A DNA stretch of 64,000 bases from Saccopteryx bilineata. Its lineage: Eukaryota; Chordata; Mammalia; Chiroptera; Emballonuridae. Made by a program: the position numbers and the translations under genes. The notes under the pieces are model-generated. The model did no database searches. It was not told the DNA's origin and saw nothing but the letters and a program-made list of their open reading frames with translations. Positions within the stretch are counted from its first letter, which is position 1. The number at the start of each line of letters is the position of its first letter. The DNA lies in the NCBI RefSeq assembly GCF_036850765.1, contig NC_089493.1, positions 12,959,632 through 13,023,631 on the forward strand. Direction: 5' to 3'. This document shows positions 61,519 through 64,000 of the stretch, in pieces.

Positions 61519-62309
61519 CTCTAGTCAACCGAGCTAGAGCATCTATCTGGTCAGGGCTGAACCCAGTTCTCTAAGGCAGTGTTTGTAGTTACCTCTGTCT
61601 CCTTTTCTGATTTGTGTGACATATATTCATGATTCTTTTCATTTATGTGTGTTCCTGAAGAACCTATTAGGGCTCTGTAAATAAGTCCTATCAATCATTC
61701 GCCAAAAGCATTGCAGTAAAATTATTGTGATAAAACACACATAACATAAAAAGTACCGTCTTAATCATTTTTTAGTGTACATTTCAATAGTGTTAATTAC
61801 ATTCACATTGTTGTACAACATCCCTAGAACTTCTTCATCTTGGAAAACTAAATTCTGTACTCAGTGTACAACTCCCCATTTTCCCACCTACTGGCCTCTG
61901 GCAACCGCTATTCTACTCTTGGTTTCTATGAGTTTGACTATTTTAGATAACTATGTAAGGGGAGTCGTACAGTGTTTGTCTTTTTGTAACTGGCTTACTT
62001 CAATTAGCCTAACATCCACAAGGTTCATTGATGTTGTTGCTTATGGCAGCACTTCCTTCTTTAAGGCTAAATAATATCCCACTGTATGTATGTGCCATGT
62101 GTGTTTACCCATTTGAAGGCATTTGAGTTGCTTCTCCTTATTGGCTATTGTGAATAATGCTGCAGTGAATGTGGATGTATCAAATATCTCTGATATCATG
62201 CTTTTAATTCTTTTGGTTACATAACTAGAAGTGGGATTGCTGGATGATAGATAATTTAATTTTTAATTTTTTTAGGAACCTCCATAACTGTTTTCTGTAG
62301 CATCTACAC

Positions 62310-62655
62310 CAGTGGTAGTCAACCTGGTCCCTACCGTCCACTAGTGGGCGTTCCAGCTTTCATGGTGGGCGGTAGCGGAGCAACCAAAGTATAAATAAAA
62401 AGATTTAACTGTAGTAAGTTGTTTTATAAAGATTTACTCTGCCAAACTTAGCGAAAATCCAACATAAAGTACTTGGTAAGTAATTATTATTATATGCTTT
62501 AACTTGCTGTAACTCTGCTTTATAAATTTTATAAAGTAAAGTTACTTCCCTACTTTATAAATCACCATTACTGTGGAACCGGTGGGCGGTTAGAAATTTT
62601 TACTACTAACAGATACAAAAGTGGGCGGTAGGTATAAAAAGGTTGACTACCCCTG
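62310..62655. mobile_element. Non-autonomous hAT inserted in L1
   Basis: The left end CAGTGGTAGTCAACCTGGTC and the right end (reverse complement CAGGGGTAGTCAACC) are inverted repeats. A GTGGGCGGTAG motif and its relatives recur near both ends. The flanking 8-mers ATCTACAC and CTCTATAC match at six of eight positions. L1 sequence reads continuously across the insertion. Confidence 0.85.
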
Positions 62656-62835
62656 CTCTATACCATTACACATTCCCACCAACTGTGCACAGGGGTTCCG
62701 GTTTCTTCCCATCCTCACCTATACTTGGTAATCTCTAAGTATTTTATTATTTTTGATGCTAGTTTTAAATGGGATTTTTTCCTTGATTTCCTTTTTGGGT
62801 TGTTTGTTGTTAGTGTATAGAAACAACTGATTTTT

Positions 62836-63213
62836 TTTTTTCTGAAGCTGGAAACGGGGAGAGACAGACAGACTTCCGCATGAACCCAACCGGGACACTC
62901 TGCCCACCAGGGGGCGACACTCTGCCCACCAGGGGGCGATGCTCTGCCCCTCCGGGCGTTGCTCTGTTGCGACCAGAGCCACTCTAGCACCTGGGGCAGA
63001 GGCCAAGGAGCCATCCCCAGCACCCAGGCCATCTTTGCTCCAATGGAGCCTCGGCTGCAGCTGCAGGAGGGGAAGAGAGAGACAGAGAGGAAGGAGAGGG
63101 GGAGGGGTGGAGAAGCAGATGGGCGCTTCTCCTATGTGTCCTGGCTGGGAATCGAACCCAGGACTCCTGCACACCAGGCCGATGCTCTACCACTGAGCCA
63201 ACCGGCCAGGGCC
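62836..63213 (-). mobile_element. Long tRNA-derived bat SINE, antisense, inside L1
   Basis: A full-length copy with three CACCAGGGGG/CCCCTCC-type modules and an intact tRNA head on the right. The 16-bp target duplication GAAACAACTGATTTTT flanks it (62820-62835 and 63214-63229). Frames across it on both strands are incidental. Confidence 0.92.
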
Positions 63214-64000
63214 GAAACAACTGATTTTTGTATATTGATTTTTATATCTTGTAACTTTGCCGTATTTGCCTATTAGTTCTAACAGGATTTGTGTGTGTGG
63301 GGGGGGGGGTGTACTTTTTAGTGTTGTTTGCATATAAGGTCGTATCTTTATAAGCAGAGATAATTTCACTTTATTTCCAACTTAGATGACTTTTATTTTT
63401 CTTGCCTAACTGCTGGCTAGGACTTCCAGTGCAGTATTGAATAAAAGTGGTGAGAGGAAGCATCTTACCTTGTTACTGATCCTAGAGGGAAGAAAAACTT
63501 TCAGTCTTTCCACCATTGAATATGTTTGCTGTGGGCTCTTTATATATGGCCTTTATTATGTAATTTCCTTCTATTCCTAGTTTGTTGTTGAGGGGTTTTA
63601 TCATGAACAGGTATTGAACTTTGTCAAATACTTTTTCTGAATCAATTGAGATAATCATGTGGTAGTTCTTCATTTTGTTAATGTGGTGTGTGCTACATTG
63701 ACTGACTTTTGAATCTTGAAATACCCTTGTATTCCAGGAATACGTCTCACTAGCTCGTGGTATATAAACATTTTAATATGCTGTTGAACTTTGTTTACTA
63801 GTATTTTGTTGAGGATTTTTATATCAGTTTTCGTCAGGAACATTGGCATGCAATTTTATTTTCATGTAGTATCTTTTCCTGGCTTTGGTACCAGGGTAAT
63901 GCTGGCTATAAAATGTGTTTCAAAGTGTTCTCTCCTCTGCATATTTCTTGGAAAAGTTTGAGGAAAATCAGTCCTATTACTTCATTAAATGTTTTTTAGA

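Larger units (their letters stand above)
61725..64000 (-). mobile_element. Antisense L1 fragment (RT region to 3' end) with nested insertions
   Basis: From 64000 down to about 63214 the minus strand encodes broken L1 ORF2 reverse transcriptase, including [28 protein letters not shown] and [13 protein letters not shown] (63482-63673). From 62835 down to 61725 it gives the ORF2 3' end and the 3' UTR, with landmarks such as ATAATGCTGCAGTGAATGTG on the + strand. A hAT (62310-62655) and a SINE (62836-63213) split it. Part of ORF2 between the reverse transcriptase and the C-terminus seems missing. It continues past the window end and is not functional. Confidence 0.85.

Noticed and set aside
63482..63673. 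Reverse transcriptase gene
   Set aside because: The frame is a short piece of L1 ORF2 interrupted on both sides, without the rest of the enzyme. It is a dead LINE fragment, not a gene.

Overview
This is mammalian nuclear DNA, most likely from a bat. The long introns, consensus GT-AG splice sites, decayed L1, L2, MIR and MLT1 copies and many tRNA-derived SINEs show a placental mammal. The SINE types seen here (a ~380 bp GCCCTGGCCGGTTGGC-headed family, a ~190 bp CCTGACCTGTGGTGGCGCAG family and a ~300 bp CCTGACCAGGCGGTGG family) are ones I associate with bats, probably rhinolophoid bats. Several hAT-type DNA transposons with 8-bp target duplications, plus a mariner-like element, fit that assignment. 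The taxonomy is an inference from repeat type.

The only host gene I can support is RPS6KA5 (MSK1, a nuclear dual-kinase-domain mitogen- and stress-activated kinase), on the + strand. Four consecutive coding exons are present: 8308-8379, 29576-29794, 53185-53300 and 55579-55686. They correspond to exons 2-5 and to about residues 36-206 of the human protein: the N-terminal AGC-type kinase domain from just upstream of the glycine-rich loop through the DFG motif. All splice sites are canonical and the phases join without frameshift. Exon 1 and the promoter lie before the window, and the activation loop and everything downstream lie after it.

All the remaining sequence is intron. Intron 1 (to 8307) carries SINEs and a mariner-like element inserted inside a hAT element (5484-6239). 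Intron 2 (8380-29575) is a mosaic of old L1, L2 and MIR with younger SINEs, plus a 19-bp hAT relic near 18540. Intron 3 (29795-53184) has MLT1 LTRs, more hATs, a composite hAT at 40188-41650, a 75-bp minisatellite at 43208-44358 with a 448-bp higher-order repeat, and a 38-bp minisatellite at 49031-50718 that expanded inside an ancient L2. Intron 4 (53301-55578) is short and has a polypurine tract. The visible part of intron 5 ends in an antisense L1 ORF2 fragment carrying a nested hAT and a nested SINE.

The longest open frames in the window (up to about 600 codons) lie in the two minisatellites. They are best explained by repeat units without stop codons, not by genes. I found no convincing undescribed biological system. 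The most notable structures are the nested hAT/mariner pair with a transposase relic, the 19-bp hAT footprint with a perfect target duplication, the fold-back hAT, and the two structured minisatellites. Family names for repeats are from recall, and no database search was possible.
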